DNA from: Brucella sp. 21LCYQ03
GTDB taxonomy: Bacteria > Pseudomonadota > Alphaproteobacteria > Rhizobiales > Rhizobiaceae
Assembly (NCBI RefSeq): GCF_023554105.1
Contig: NZ_JAMJWE010000004.1
Coordinates: forward strand, 1 to 64,000
Direction of reading: 5' to 3'
DNA: 64,000 nucleotides
This document shows, one piece after another, positions 16,429 through 25,847 of this stretch. Positions within the stretch are counted from its first letter, which is position 1, and every line of letters starts with the position of its first letter. The position numbers and the translations under genes were made by a program. The notes below the pieces were generated by a model that searched no databases, was not told where the DNA came from, and worked only from the letters and a program-made list of their open reading frames with translations.

Positions 16429-16491
16429 GGATTCGAACCTCTGACCCCCAGATTCGTAGTCTGGTGCTCTATCCAGCTGAGCTACGGGTGC
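16415..16491 (-). tRNA. tRNA-Arg (anticodon ACG)
   Basis: The 77-base gene folds as a standard cloverleaf. The acceptor stem is GCACCCG/CGGGTGC, the D stem GCTC/GAGC, and the anticodon stem CCAGA/TCTGG around CTACGAA with anticodon ACG. The T arm contains GGTTCGAATCC, and the CCA is encoded. ACG reads CGU (and CGC/CGA after deamination to inosine). It is the integration site of the 14.5-kb island, and the gene itself is intact. Confidence 0.97.
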
Positions 16492-16739
16492 ATGCCTGTG
16501 TGCCGCGTCGTCTGCGGCGTTGAGCGGTTGATAATCGGACCCATTGCTAAATGCAAGCGCCTTCTGGGAAAAAAATGCGCTTATGTGAAGTTTTCTTATC
16601 AAATCCCGATTTTGCGGGCTTTTAAGCAGTGGCTGAATTGGGGAAAACCAGCCTTGAATATGTCGAAAGCCGAAAATATCGAGCGATATCATCTCAATAT
16701 AGGGAATCATCTTATAAAAAATCGCCGACTCGCGATGTT

Positions 16740-18302
16740 CTAGTGCTGTTTTCCGCGCCTTTCGTTCCAATGGGGGAGGTCGGGCAAGCGAATCTCGAAA
16801 TGAGCGCCGATAGGGCGATCTTCGCGCAGCTCAATAGTGCCGCCATGCGCACGAACAAGCTCTTGTGCAATTGCCAGGCCAAGACCGGTGCCGTCGCTAC
16901 GTGTGGAGCCCTTGAAAGCCGTGAAAAGATGGTCGCGGGCTTTTTGCGGCAAACCGGGGCCGGTGTCTTCCACACCGATGATTGCTGTGGTGCCAATTCG
17001 GCCAGCGGAGATCGTCAGCCGTTTGATAGTGGAAACATCTCCGGTATGATCACGTTCCATCGCCTGGACAGAGTTGCGGCAAAGATTACACAAAACGCGA
17101 AATAGCTGCTCGGAATCAACATCAAGTTCAAAATCATCAGAAACGAGATTTTCAAACTCAACGCTGCTATCTTTATTCAGGTTCAACGTTTCCTGCACAT
17201 CGAGGATGATTGAGTGAAGCTGCACACGTCGCGGGGCGGGCGGCAATTCCTGTGACCGGCCGTAAGCCATCACACTTTCAGAATAGCTGATTGCCCGGCT
17301 AAGCGTATGAATGAGCTTTGGCGCGAAGCGATTGACCATGGGGTCTTTTGTATCCGACAGCCTGTCAGACATGAGCTGTGCCGATGCCAGAATGTTGCGC
17401 ATGTCATGGTTGATCTTGGAAACGGCAAGGCCCAGATCGGCAAGGTGCTTCTGCTCTTTGAGTGTACGTTGCAAATCGCTTTGAATATGCGCAATCTGCC
17501 TTTGGGCGATACCAAATTCATCCTTGCGGTTCTCGGGCACTAGAATCTTAGTTGGATTGTCCGGCGATGAGGCAAAATCAATCATATTGCGATGCATCAG
17601 GCGTACAGGCCGCAGCAACATTTCGTGGATGATGAGATAGATAAGGCTCGCCGCAATAATCGATATAAGCAATGATATGATGGCCACATTGATTGCATAA
17701 CTGAGCATCGCATGACGCAGAGGTGCATCAGACGTAACAATTTCTGTGATCCGTTCGGACGTGTTGGCTTTCGGATTTGAATCGTAGATACGCAGTGTGC
17801 GATTGCCGCCGTTAAACAATGTACCAAAAGCATCCCAGATCGCTGCTGCTTCGCTCACATTGCTAAGATCGATAACCTGATCAATGCTGGCGGGCATTTC
17901 GCTCATGGCGAGCAGGTTTGAAGCGCCGGCTTCGCGTAGCGCGATGGCTATCGTACCAGTTGCCAGCAAAACCTTGTCCTGCACATCGCGCGGAATATTA
18001 ATGTTACCACTGGCGACAAGCACTTCGCTGACCGCTTCCACAGTATCAAGACGCGCGCTCATCCAGCGCACACGCATATTTGCAATCGACGGCACAAAGA
18101 TAAGGACTTCGGCGATCAAAACAGCCAGAGCGGTCAGAATCAGCAGCTTGCTTGATAGCCTGTTGCGCCAACGAAGACGCGTAAACTGGGTTGGGGATGT
18201 ATTGTCGTGTGATGATGCTGACGTTGCGGCAGAGTTTGCGGAGGACGTGACTGAATCGACGACAGCTTTCCCAATACCTGTGGACTTTTCGACCGTCGCC
18301 AT
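16740..18302 (-). CDS. sensor histidine kinase (orphan)
   Basis: This is a membrane-bound two-component sensor kinase of 520 residues. A 45-residue cytoplasmic N-terminus rich in Ser/Ala is followed by a membrane segment (about 50-70), a periplasmic sensor region (about 75-205) and a second membrane segment (about 208-230). A HAMP-like linker precedes the dimerisation domain with the phospho-acceptor His in SKINHDMRN. The ATPase domain shows N box CRNSVQAM, G1 EDTGPGLP and G2 GTGLGLA. No response regulator is next to it, so its partner is elsewhere. The signal is unknown. The gene is transcribed toward tRNA-Arg. Confidence 0.88.
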   Translation of the reverse strand: MATVEKSTGIGKAVVDSVTSSANSAATSASSHDNTSPTQFTRLRWRNRLSSKLLILTALAVLIAEVLIFVPSIANMRVRWMSARLDTVEAVSEVLVASGNINIPRDVQDKVLLATGTIAIALREAGASNLLAMSEMPASIDQVIDLSNVSEAAAIWDAFGTLFNGGNRTLRIYDSNPKANTSERITEIVTSDAPLRHAMLSYAINVAIISLLISIIAASLIYLIIHEMLLRPVRLMHRNMIDFASSPDNPTKILVPENRKDEFGIAQRQIAHIQSDLQRTLKEQKHLADLGLAVSKINHDMRNILASAQLMSDRLSDTKDPMVNRFAPKLIHTLSRAISYSESVMAYGRSQELPPAPRRVQLHSIILDVQETLNLNKDSSVEFENLVSDDFELDVDSEQLFRVLCNLCRNSVQAMERDHTGDVSTIKRLTISAGRIGTTAIIGVEDTGPGLPQKARDHLFTAFKGSTRSDGTGLGLAIAQELVRAHGGTIELREDRPIGAHFEIRLPDLPHWNERRGKQH

Positions 18303-18684
18303 ACTTAAATCCAGACTGACAGGCTTACGGGCTTAGCGCCATCAGGCCTGATTTTGTAAGTTCTTGACAATGCAATATGTATAAATCTTGCCTTTTATAT
18401 ATGGAGGCGCAAGATATTTCCAACGGGCTTCGTCCATTTTGCGCCAAACTAATTCGCTATAATCGCAAGTCAGTATTACCGAAATTTAACTCGACGTGCT
18501 GAATCGCTGTGTGCAAAGTTGCAAATGGGAAAATCCATGATGAATCGGGGGTGCATTTTTTGGTGCAACCTCTTGGCGACATCATCATTTTGATACTGTT
18601 TGTTGACATATCAGGCCCAGCATAAAATGAATTTTGAATCACAGGCTCTTCAATCTGTTTGACAGAGCTTTGCCGGAGAGTTGA
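18303..18684. other. intergenic region, divergent promoters
   Basis: This 380-bp region lies between the histidine kinase and the efflux operon, which are transcribed away from each other. TTGACA hexamers occur near 18364 and 18603, but neither has a canonical -10 at 16-18 bases. No ORF, tRNA or repeat is evident. A regulatory region for both units is the reasonable reading. Confidence 0.4.
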
Positions 18685-19818
18685 ATGAAGTCCTGGAAGC
18701 AGATTGTTCTGTGCCTGCTGATTATTATTGCCGCTGGCGGCGGTTGGTACATTTATAAGAACAAAGACCTGTCAGCCCCGGGCGCTTCCGGCGGAGCTTC
18801 GGGACAGCAGGCACATGGTAGTTCTTCGGTACAGGCCGCACCTCTGGTCATCGTTGAAGCGGCAGGGCAGGAGACGATCAACAATCGCCTGACCGCGATT
18901 GGTTCAGCGCGCGCGCTTAGCACTGTTTCTGTTACGCCCTATTCGAGTGGCACGATGAACAAGCTGCTGGTGAAGGCGGGAGACAGCGTTAAAGCTGGCG
19001 ATCCGATTGCGGAACTGGACAACGAGACAGAAACGATTGCTGTTAACAAGGCTGAGGTTGCGCTGAAAGATGCACAGACCACCCGTGATCGTATAGCGCG
19101 ACTTCGGGCGACGAACACGGCAACGGTTGTGCAGGAAATCGAAGCTGATCTGGCGCTTGCCAATACTAATCTTGCACTTGAAGACGCTCAGCTTGCTTTG
19201 AGCCGCCGCACCGTGCGCGCGCCGATCTCGGGTATTGTGGGTATTCTTCCGGTCAATGCTGGCAATTACATTACCGCTGATACGTCTATCGCGCGCATCG
19301 ATGATCGCTCCAAGGTTTTGATTGATATATGGGTGCCAGAGCGTTTTGCGCCGCAAATCAAGGTTGGCTTGCCGGTAAGTGCACAATCGACGGCGCTGCC
19401 CGGTGTCAATTATAGCGGTGTGATCAACGCCGTCGATAATACGCTTGATGAAGCGAGCCGGACGCTACATGTGCGTGCTGAAATCGACAATGATGAGGAC
19501 CGTCTGCGGGCTGGCATGTCTTTCTCGGTAGAGGTACTTTTCCCGGGCGACAGCTATCCATCGGTTAACCCGCTGGCAATCCAGTGGGGCGCGAATGGGT
19601 CTTATGTCTGGCGTGTCGACGATGGCAAGGCAGAGAAAGTTGCAGCGCGCATCGTGCAGCGCAACTCCACCAATATTCTTATTGATGGTCCTGTCAAACA
19701 GGGCGACAAGATTGTGACGCAAGGTGTTCAGAGTGTGCGTGATGACGCGCCTGTGCGGGTGCAAAGTGAGCAGGGAACGGCTTTGGCTGATCCTGCTAAA
19801 GCCCGAAATGCAGGGTGA
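18685..19818 (+). CDS. RND efflux periplasmic adaptor (HlyD/MdtA family)
   Basis: This is the membrane fusion protein of a tripartite RND efflux pump, linking the inner-membrane pump to an outer-membrane channel. The 377-residue product has an N-terminal hydrophobic anchor (about 6-22), a Gly/Ser-rich linker, and the biotinyl-lipoyl half-motif VKAGDSVKAGDPIAELD. A helical hairpin (about 115-165) is followed by the second lipoyl half (TVRAPISGIVGILPVNAGNY) and beta-barrel domains. A GAG-type Shine-Dalgarno precedes the ATG. The permease begins nine bases after the stop codon, so the two form an operon. No outer-membrane factor is present locally. Confidence 0.9.
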   Translation: MKSWKQIVLCLLIIIAAGGGWYIYKNKDLSAPGASGGASGQQAHGSSSVQAAPLVIVEAAGQETINNRLTAIGSARALSTVSVTPYSSGTMNKLLVKAGDSVKAGDPIAELDNETETIAVNKAEVALKDAQTTRDRIARLRATNTATVVQEIEADLALANTNLALEDAQLALSRRTVRAPISGIVGILPVNAGNYITADTSIARIDDRSKVLIDIWVPERFAPQIKVGLPVSAQSTALPGVNYSGVINAVDNTLDEASRTLHVRAEIDNDEDRLRAGMSFSVEVLFPGDSYPSVNPLAIQWGANGSYVWRVDDGKAEKVAARIVQRNSTNILIDGPVKQGDKIVTQGVQSVRDDAPVRVQSEQGTALADPAKARNAG

Positions 19819-19827
19819 GGATAAGGC

Positions 19828-22800
19828 GTGAGCAATCCTAATTCGTCTTCGGGAAACACTGGTGGTTCGACAGCACTTTTCATTCGTCGCCCCGTCTTTG
19901 CCTTCGTTATCAATGTTTTGATCATCGTTGCGGGTCTTGCAGCGTTTTCGGGCGTCGATATTCGTGAACTGCCGGACGTGGACCGTCCGGTTGTTACCAT
20001 CAGCACGGATTTTAGTGGCGCTTCAGCTGAAACCATCGACCGGCAGCTAACGCAGGTTCTGGAAAATGCGGTTGCGCGTGTTTCGGGCGTGAAGTCGATT
20101 TCGTCGTCGTCATCCTTTGAACGCAGCCGTGTGACGGTTGAGTTCAATGATGGCGTCGACCTCAATGTCGCCGCAGCCGATATGCGCGATGCGATTTCGC
20201 GTGTGGCGAATAATCTGCCCGATGACGCGGACCCCTCGCGCATCATTAAGGCGGACTCCAATGCCGATGCCGTGATGCGCCTTGCGGTGACGTCCGACAC
20301 CATGTCCGTTGATGATATGACGGTTCTGGTTGAAGACGACATTGAAGATGTGCTCTCCGCCGTTCCTGGCGTTGCCGATGTGCAGATCAATGGCGACCGC
20401 GATAAGATTTTCCGCATCGACATTAATCAGGCACGACTTGCGAGCTATGGCCTGACGATTGCCGATATTTCCAGCGCACTGTCATCGATGGGACTTGATG
20501 CGCCCGCAGGTTCATTGCGCAGTTCCGATCAGTCGATTGTGGTGCGCGCCGCCGCCAATCTCGAAAAGCCGGAAGATTTCGAGAATGTCTATATCAAAGG
20601 CCGTACGCAAATTCGCGATGTAGCAAGCGTCACGCTTGGGCCGGATATTGAAAGCTCATCCGTGCGCTCGAATGGCAAGACGGCAATCGGCCTTGGTATT
20701 GTGCGTCAGGCACAGTCCAATACGCTCGATATTTCGCAAGGCATTCGCGCCGCCGTCGACAATCTGCAAAAGACCTTGCCCGCCGGTGTAACGATCACCG
20801 TCACCAGCGATGATGCAAACTTCATCAATGGCGCTATTCATGAAGTTGAGATCGCGCTGATCGCCTCGGTGCTGATTGTTGTGGCGATCATCTTCCTGTT
20901 TCTATGGGATATTCGCGCAACGCTTATTCCCACACTGGCAATTCCTGTGGCACTTGTTGGCACGATTGCAGCTATTTATCTGACCGGCTTTTCGGTCAAT
21001 ATTCTTACATTGCTGGCGCTGGTGCTTGCGACCGGCCTTGTGGTTGATGATGCGATTGTCGTGCTTGAAAATATCGTGCGCCGACGCAATCAGGGCATGG
21101 GGCCGCGCGCGGCGGCCGTGCTTGGCACGCAGGAAGTGTTCTTTGCGGTGGTCGCAACAACGCTGACGCTGGTTGCGGTTTTCGTGCCGATTTCGTTTCT
21201 GCCGGGGCAGGCGGGTGGTCTGTTCCGCGAATTTGGTTTCGTTTTGGCAATCGCCATTCTGCTGTCGTCCATCGTTGCGCTGACACTTTGTCCGATGCTG
21301 GCATCGCGCTTTTTGAAAGAAGGCAATGATGCAGGCGATGGCGGGCATGGCCCAAAGTTTTTGCGCCGCATCGGCAGCGGGCTTGCGAATTTCTATCGCA
21401 AAAGCCTTCATGCCTGCCTCTCAGCACCCTTCATAGTGGTGCTTGCAGCCGTGCTTTTTGCCGGTGCGTCTTATATTGGCTTCGGCCAACTCAGGCAGGA
21501 ACTGACACCAACCGAAGATCGTGCATCGGCGTTTCTGCGCATCAACGGCCCTCAGGGCATCAGCGTGGAATTCCTCCAGTCGCAGCTCGACCAGATTGAA
21601 AAAGCCGTGCAGCCACTGCGCGATAGTGGCGAAATCCTCACCACGTATTCTATTGCCGGTACAGGCGGGTCTTCCAACAATGGCTTTATGGTGCTTACCC
21701 TTGCTCCTTGGAAGGAACGCACCCGTTCACAGCAAGAAATTCTGGCTGATGTAAACGAGCGCATTCGCGGCATAACGGGTGTGCGCATTTTCGCGGCCCA
21801 GCCAAACAGCCTCGGCATTCGCGGTGCTGGCAATGGCTTGCAATTTGCAATCGTCGGCAATGATTACGCTAAGCTCAGCCCGGCTGCCGATGCGGTTGTG
21901 GCAGCGCTCGAAAAAGACCCGCGCTTCATGCAGCCGCGTCTGTCGGTAGAGCCGACGCAGCCGCAGCTCTCCGTTGAGATTAACCGCGAACGCGCGTCTG
22001 ATTTGGGCATTGATATTACCGGGCTTGCCAATGCAGTTCAGTCGGTTCTTGACGGTCGCAAAATCGGCTCGGTCTATGTGGGGGACAGAAGTTTCGACGT
22101 GAAACTTGTCTCCACAACCAACCCGATCAATGATCCGACCGATCTGGAAAACGTGTTCCTCAAAACCAGCGATGGCCGCTATGTGCCGATGTCGTCGATT
22201 GCAACTGTCGTGGAAGAGGCGGTGCCACCGCAGCTTAACCGCGAGGAGCGGCAGCGTTCCGTTGCGATAACCAGCAACCTGCGCAGTGATTTCGCACTCG
22301 GCGATGCCTATGCCGCAGCACTGGAAATTGCCGCCCCCTTGCTGCCTCCTGGCAGTCATATCATTCCGCTGGCGGAAGCCTCGACTTTGAGTGAAACCTC
22401 GACAGGGATCATGTTGGTATTTGGCTTTGCCATCATCATCATTCTCTTGGTTCTCGCAGCACAGTTTGAGAGTTTTGTCAGCGCACTGATCGTTATGGCC
22501 ACGGTGCCTCTTGGCCTAGGCTGTGCGGTCTTCGCGATGATACTCACCGGCACAACGCTCAATGTTTATAGCCAGATCGGGCTTGTGCTGCTGGTCGGCA
22601 TCATGGCCAAAAACGGTATTCTGATTGTCGAATTTGCCGATCAGCTGCGCGATAAGGGCATGAATGTGCGGCAGGCCATTGAAGAGGCAGCCAATATCCG
22701 TCTGCGTCCCGTTTGCATGACGATGATCTGTTCGGTGCTCGGCGGCGTGCCGCTGGTGCTGGCAAGCGGTGCAGGTGCGGAAGCCCGCGTTTCGCTCGGC

Positions 22801-22965
22801 TGGGTGATTGTGGGTGGCCTTGGCCTTGCAACGATTGCAACGCTGTTTGTAACCCCGGTTGCCTATCTTCTGCTCGGACGCTTCACCAAGCCAAAGGTCG
22901 AAGAAGAAGCACGACTTGAGCGCGAACTGGTCCGAGCCGTGGCTCTGGAAGAAAAGCTGAAATGA
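19828..22965 (+). CDS. RND efflux transporter permease subunit
   Basis: This is a proton-driven inner-membrane pump of the AcrB/MexB superfamily. It has 1045 residues, the normal length, with 12 membrane helices and two large periplasmic loops. TM1 is FVINVLIIVAGLAAFSGV. The proton-relay Asp pair lies in TM4 ([16 protein letters not shown]), and the second-half counterpart reads QIGLVLLVGIMAKNGILIVE. The start is GTG with AGGATAAGG upstream. The substrate is unknown; sequence flavour is closer to the MdtB/multidrug group than to metal (CusA) pumps, which have a Met relay that is absent here. It is transcribed with the preceding adaptor and ends at a strong terminator. Confidence 0.92.
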   Translation: MSNPNSSSGNTGGSTALFIRRPVFAFVINVLIIVAGLAAFSGVDIRELPDVDRPVVTISTDFSGASAETIDRQLTQVLENAVARVSGVKSISSSSSFERSRVTVEFNDGVDLNVAAADMRDAISRVANNLPDDADPSRIIKADSNADAVMRLAVTSDTMSVDDMTVLVEDDIEDVLSAVPGVADVQINGDRDKIFRIDINQARLASYGLTIADISSALSSMGLDAPAGSLRSSDQSIVVRAAANLEKPEDFENVYIKGRTQIRDVASVTLGPDIESSSVRSNGKTAIGLGIVRQAQSNTLDISQGIRAAVDNLQKTLPAGVTITVTSDDANFINGAIHEVEIALIASVLIVVAIIFLFLWDIRATLIPTLAIPVALVGTIAAIYLTGFSVNILTLLALVLATGLVVDDAIVVLENIVRRRNQGMGPRAAAVLGTQEVFFAVVATTLTLVAVFVPISFLPGQAGGLFREFGFVLAIAILLSSIVALTLCPMLASRFLKEGNDAGDGGHGPKFLRRIGSGLANFYRKSLHACLSAPFIVVLAAVLFAGASYIGFGQLRQELTPTEDRASAFLRINGPQGISVEFLQSQLDQIEKAVQPLRDSGEILTTYSIAGTGGSSNNGFMVLTLAPWKERTRSQQEILADVNERIRGITGVRIFAAQPNSLGIRGAGNGLQFAIVGNDYAKLSPAADAVVAALEKDPRFMQPRLSVEPTQPQLSVEINRERASDLGIDITGLANAVQSVLDGRKIGSVYVGDRSFDVKLVSTTNPINDPTDLENVFLKTSDGRYVPMSSIATVVEEAVPPQLNREERQRSVAITSNLRSDFALGDAYAAALEIAAPLLPPGSHIIPLAEASTLSETSTGIMLVFGFAIIIILLVLAAQFESFVSALIVMATVPLGLGCAVFAMILTGTTLNVYSQIGLVLLVGIMAKNGILIVEFADQLRDKGMNVRQAIEEAANIRLRPVCMTMICSVLGGVPLVLASGAGAEARVSLGWVIVGGLGLATIATLFVTPVAYLLLGRFTKPKVEEEARLERELVRAVALEEKLK

Positions 22966-22995
22966 AAAAGGCCCGGTCGCGAGACCGGGCTTTTT
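22966..22995. terminator. bidirectional terminator
   Basis: The perfect 8-bp stem GCCCGGTC / GACCGGGC with a GCGA loop is flanked by AAAAAG and TTTTT. It serves the RND operon (plus) and the convergent ABC operon (minus). Confidence 0.85.
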
Positions 22996-23005
22996 ACTTG
23001 CTTTG

Positions 23006-24004
23006 TTATTTCTTCAAAGCATCAGTGATCTTCGGCGACCATGCACCTTCAGGCTTTTTGGTAATGACCGGATCGGAACCACCACCAAGTAATGTGTCGA
23101 CTGTGCGGTCGGCTGCTGCCACATCCAGCGTGCCATCCGAACCATCGATCAGCTTGGCGATTTCCTTGATCATGCGCTCCTGAACTTCTTGTGTCTGCGC
23201 ACCCGATGCATCATTTTCTAGAATGATCTCGGCTGCTTCCGCAGGATTCTCAGACGCATATTGCCAGCCCTTCATCGACGCGCGGACAAAACGCGCCAGC
23301 TTGTCGACCATTGCCGGGTCTTCAAGGCTCTTATCAAGCACATAAAGCCCGTCTTCAAGTGTTGCTACGCCCTGTTCTTCATAAGGGAACACGACGAGCT
23401 GATCAGCAGGAAGACCGGCATCGATGACCTGCCAATACTCGTTATAGGTCATGGTCGAAATGCAATCGGCCTGCTTCTGGATCAGCGGATCGACGTTAAA
23501 ACCCTGTTTCAATACGGTCACACCATCCGCGCCGCCTGTGGTTGGGATTTTCAGATGGCTCATCCATGACAAGAACGGATATTCATTGCCGCCGAACCAG
23601 ACGCCCAATGTGCGGCCCTTAAAATCTTCCGGCTTGGTGATGCCGGTTTCCTTACGGCAGGTCAGCATCATGCCGGATTTTTTAAACGGTTGTGCGATGT
23701 TGACAAGCGGCACGCCCTTTTCGCGGGTGGCCAATGCTGACGGCATCCAGTCAACCACCACGTCAGCACCACCACCGGCGATCACCTGCGGGGGAGCCAC
23801 GTCCGGGCCACCCGGCTTGATGTCGACATCAAGATTTTCTTCTTCGTAAAAACCCTTATCCTTGGCGACGTAATAGCCTGCAAACTGGCCCTGCGTCACC
23901 CATTTGAGCTGCAAGGTCAGCTTATCAGCTGCCATTGCCGAGCTGCTCATGAGCGCCAGCGCCAATCCGGCTGTTCCAAGGCATAATGATATTGCCTTTT
24001 TCAT
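23006..24004 (-). CDS. ABC transporter substrate-binding protein, NMT1/ThiY-like
   Basis: This is the periplasmic receptor of the ABC importer encoded upstream. The 332-residue product has a signal peptide (1-25, ending SSAMAAD) and the NMT1/THI5-like fold marked by LKWVTQGQFAGYYVAKDKGF and a following GGPDV. Proteins of this family bind pyrimidine-like ligands (thiamine precursors, riboflavin, pyrimidines). Here it is the last gene of an operon with dihydropyrimidinase and a ureidopropionase-like enzyme under a RutR-like operator, so a pyrimidine or its ring-opened product is the likely ligand. The exact ligand is inference. Confidence 0.88.
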   Translation of the reverse strand: MKKAISLCLGTAGLALALMSSSAMAADKLTLQLKWVTQGQFAGYYVAKDKGFYEEENLDVDIKPGGPDVAPPQVIAGGGADVVVDWMPSALATREKGVPLVNIAQPFKKSGMMLTCRKETGITKPEDFKGRTLGVWFGGNEYPFLSWMSHLKIPTTGGADGVTVLKQGFNVDPLIQKQADCISTMTYNEYWQVIDAGLPADQLVVFPYEEQGVATLEDGLYVLDKSLEDPAMVDKLARFVRASMKGWQYASENPAEAAEIILENDASGAQTQEVQERMIKEIAKLIDGSDGTLDVAAADRTVDTLLGGGSDPVITKKPEGAWSPKITDALKK

Positions 24005-24063
24005 TTTAGTTCTCCTCTTGTTAAAGGCTCCACCTTATTTTTGCGGATGCCATATATTCAGGC

Positions 24064-24924
24064 TCATGCCCTCCTGTATGAAGGGTGCCAGAATGTCATT
24101 TTGCTCTCGATCAGCGCAATCAGCCCATAAGAGAGCGACCCCGCAAGAGCAGCTACAAAGATTTCGGCCCAGACCATGTCTACATTCATGCGCCCGATTT
24201 CAGCCGATATGCGGAAGCCCATGCCGACAATTGGTGTGCCAAAAAACTCGGCCACAATTGCACCGATCAGCGCCAACGTTGAATTGATTTTCAGCGCATT
24301 GAAAATGAAAGGCATGGCGGCTGGCAGGCGCAGCTTGATGAGCGTTTGCCAGTAATTGGAACCATAGCTCTGCATGAGATCGCGTTCCATAGCACCGCTG
24401 GCAGCAAGCCCTGCAACCGTATTCACCAGCATTGGGAAGAAGGTCATGATGATCACAACGGCTGCTTTCGACTGCCAGTCAAAGCCAAACCACATGACCA
24501 TAATCGGTGCTACTCCGACAATAGGAAGGGCGGCGGCTAGATTACCGAGCGGCAACAAGCCTTTGCGCAGAAACGGAATTCGGTCCGCAATGATCGCGGT
24601 GATAAAGCCAAGGCCGCAGCCTGCCACATAGCCAATGATGACGGCTTTCAAGAAAGTCTGCTGAAAATCGGCCCAGAGGATCGGTACAGAACTCGTTATC
24701 CGCGCCCAAATGACGGAGGGTGCAGGCAAGAGAACTGATGGAACCTCAAAAATTCGCACCGTCACTTCCCACAAAACCAGCATGGCAATGCCAAATAAAG
24801 CAGGCACGGCAATATCGATCAGTTTTTGCCCGTGCGCATTGCGGATTTTAACGCTGGCCAGCCCTTGAACGACAAACCATGACACAGCAATCAGAGCGAG
24901 GATAATGGTGATATTGATGATCAT
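24064..24924 (-). CDS. ABC transporter permease (importer for pyrimidine-type substrate)
   Basis: This inner-membrane permease has 286 residues and about six membrane helices, of the BPD_transp_1 (SsuC/TauC/ThiX) type. The EAA-type cytoplasmic loop is visible around DLMQSYGSNYWQTLIKLRLP. Its ATG overlaps the stop codon of the preceding permease by four bases (ATGA), indicating translational coupling and a heterodimeric channel. It works with the neighbouring ATPase and the NMT1-like binding protein. Confidence 0.9.
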   Translation of the reverse strand: MIINITIILALIAVSWFVVQGLASVKIRNAHGQKLIDIAVPALFGIAMLVLWEVTVRIFEVPSVLLPAPSVIWARITSSVPILWADFQQTFLKAVIIGYVAGCGLGFITAIIADRIPFLRKGLLPLGNLAAALPIVGVAPIMVMWFGFDWQSKAAVVIIMTFFPMLVNTVAGLAASGAMERDLMQSYGSNYWQTLIKLRLPAAMPFIFNALKINSTLALIGAIVAEFFGTPIVGMGFRISAEIGRMNVDMVWAEIFVAALAGSLSYGLIALIESKMTFWHPSYRRA

Positions 24925-25814
24925 GATGCCGCCTTTTCCGGCTTGATGCCCATGCGCCGGTTGGCCATCGTGGCTGCAATGCCCACCAGACCGACAAGGA
25001 TGGATGCCATGAAGGCTGCAAGCACTAGCGCCGCCCAGATTTGAACCGTCTGCCCGTAATATGAGCCAGCCAGCAAGCGCGCTCCAAGCCCTGCAACAGC
25101 ACCCGTTGGTAATTCACCAACGATGGCTCCAACAAGGCTGATGGCTACGGCAATCTGCATTGATGTGAACAAAAACGGCATGGCAGCAGGCCAGCGCAGC
25201 TTCCAGAACACCTGATTTTTCGAGGCATTATAGGTGCGCATCAGATCAAGATGCATCACATCGGGCGAGCGCAAGCCTTTGACCATGCCCACGGCCACCG
25301 GAAAGAACGACAGGTAGGTGGAAATGACCGCCTTGGGGAACAATCCTGAAATGCCAATCGCATTCAGCACCACGATAATCATCGGCGCAATAGCCAGAAT
25401 GGGAATAGTCTGCGAGGTGATGATCCAAGGCATCAGGCTTTTATCAAGCGTTGTCGAATGAACAATGCCGACGGCCAGCAACACGCCAAGCGCCGAGCCA
25501 AGCACAAAACCGAGCAAGGTCGAGGAAAGCGTTACCCAGCCATGATAAACGAGGCTGCGCTTGGAACTGGGCTTGACGGCAAAGACTGTTTTCCAGAGTT
25601 CGTTGGCCACCTGATGCGGCGCAGGCAGCACAGGGCGATCCTGCTGCATGGTATTTGCTACAAGCGTTGAAAACCCGATTTCTGTTCCGGCACGTTGCGC
25701 CTGATCACGTTCAAACGGCGCATTCAGATAGACTGCAAACGCATACCAGATCGCGATAATCACCGCGAGAACGGTCGCAACCGGAATAAATTTGTCGCGA
25801 AAAAAAGCCGTCAT
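24921..25814 (-). CDS. ABC transporter permease (importer for pyrimidine-type substrate)
   Basis: This is the second permease of the same importer, 297 residues with about six membrane helices. An N-terminal periplasmic extension (about 30-75) precedes the conserved transport domain. The EAA-type loop reads DLMRTYNASKNQVFWKLRWP. It starts at ATG 25814, 33 bases after the ATPase gene, and overlaps the next permease by four bases. Two different permeases with one ATPase is a common arrangement for riboflavin/pyrimidine-type importers. Confidence 0.9.
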   Translation of the reverse strand: MTAFFRDKFIPVATVLAVIIAIWYAFAVYLNAPFERDQAQRAGTEIGFSTLVANTMQQDRPVLPAPHQVANELWKTVFAVKPSSKRSLVYHGWVTLSSTLLGFVLGSALGVLLAVGIVHSTTLDKSLMPWIITSQTIPILAIAPMIIVVLNAIGISGLFPKAVISTYLSFFPVAVGMVKGLRSPDVMHLDLMRTYNASKNQVFWKLRWPAAMPFLFTSMQIAVAISLVGAIVGELPTGAVAGLGARLLAGSYYGQTVQIWAALVLAAFMASILVGLVGIAATMANRRMGIKPEKAAS

Positions 25815-25847
25815 TTTCGCCCCCGCGGATTATTCATGCCCCGTAAT

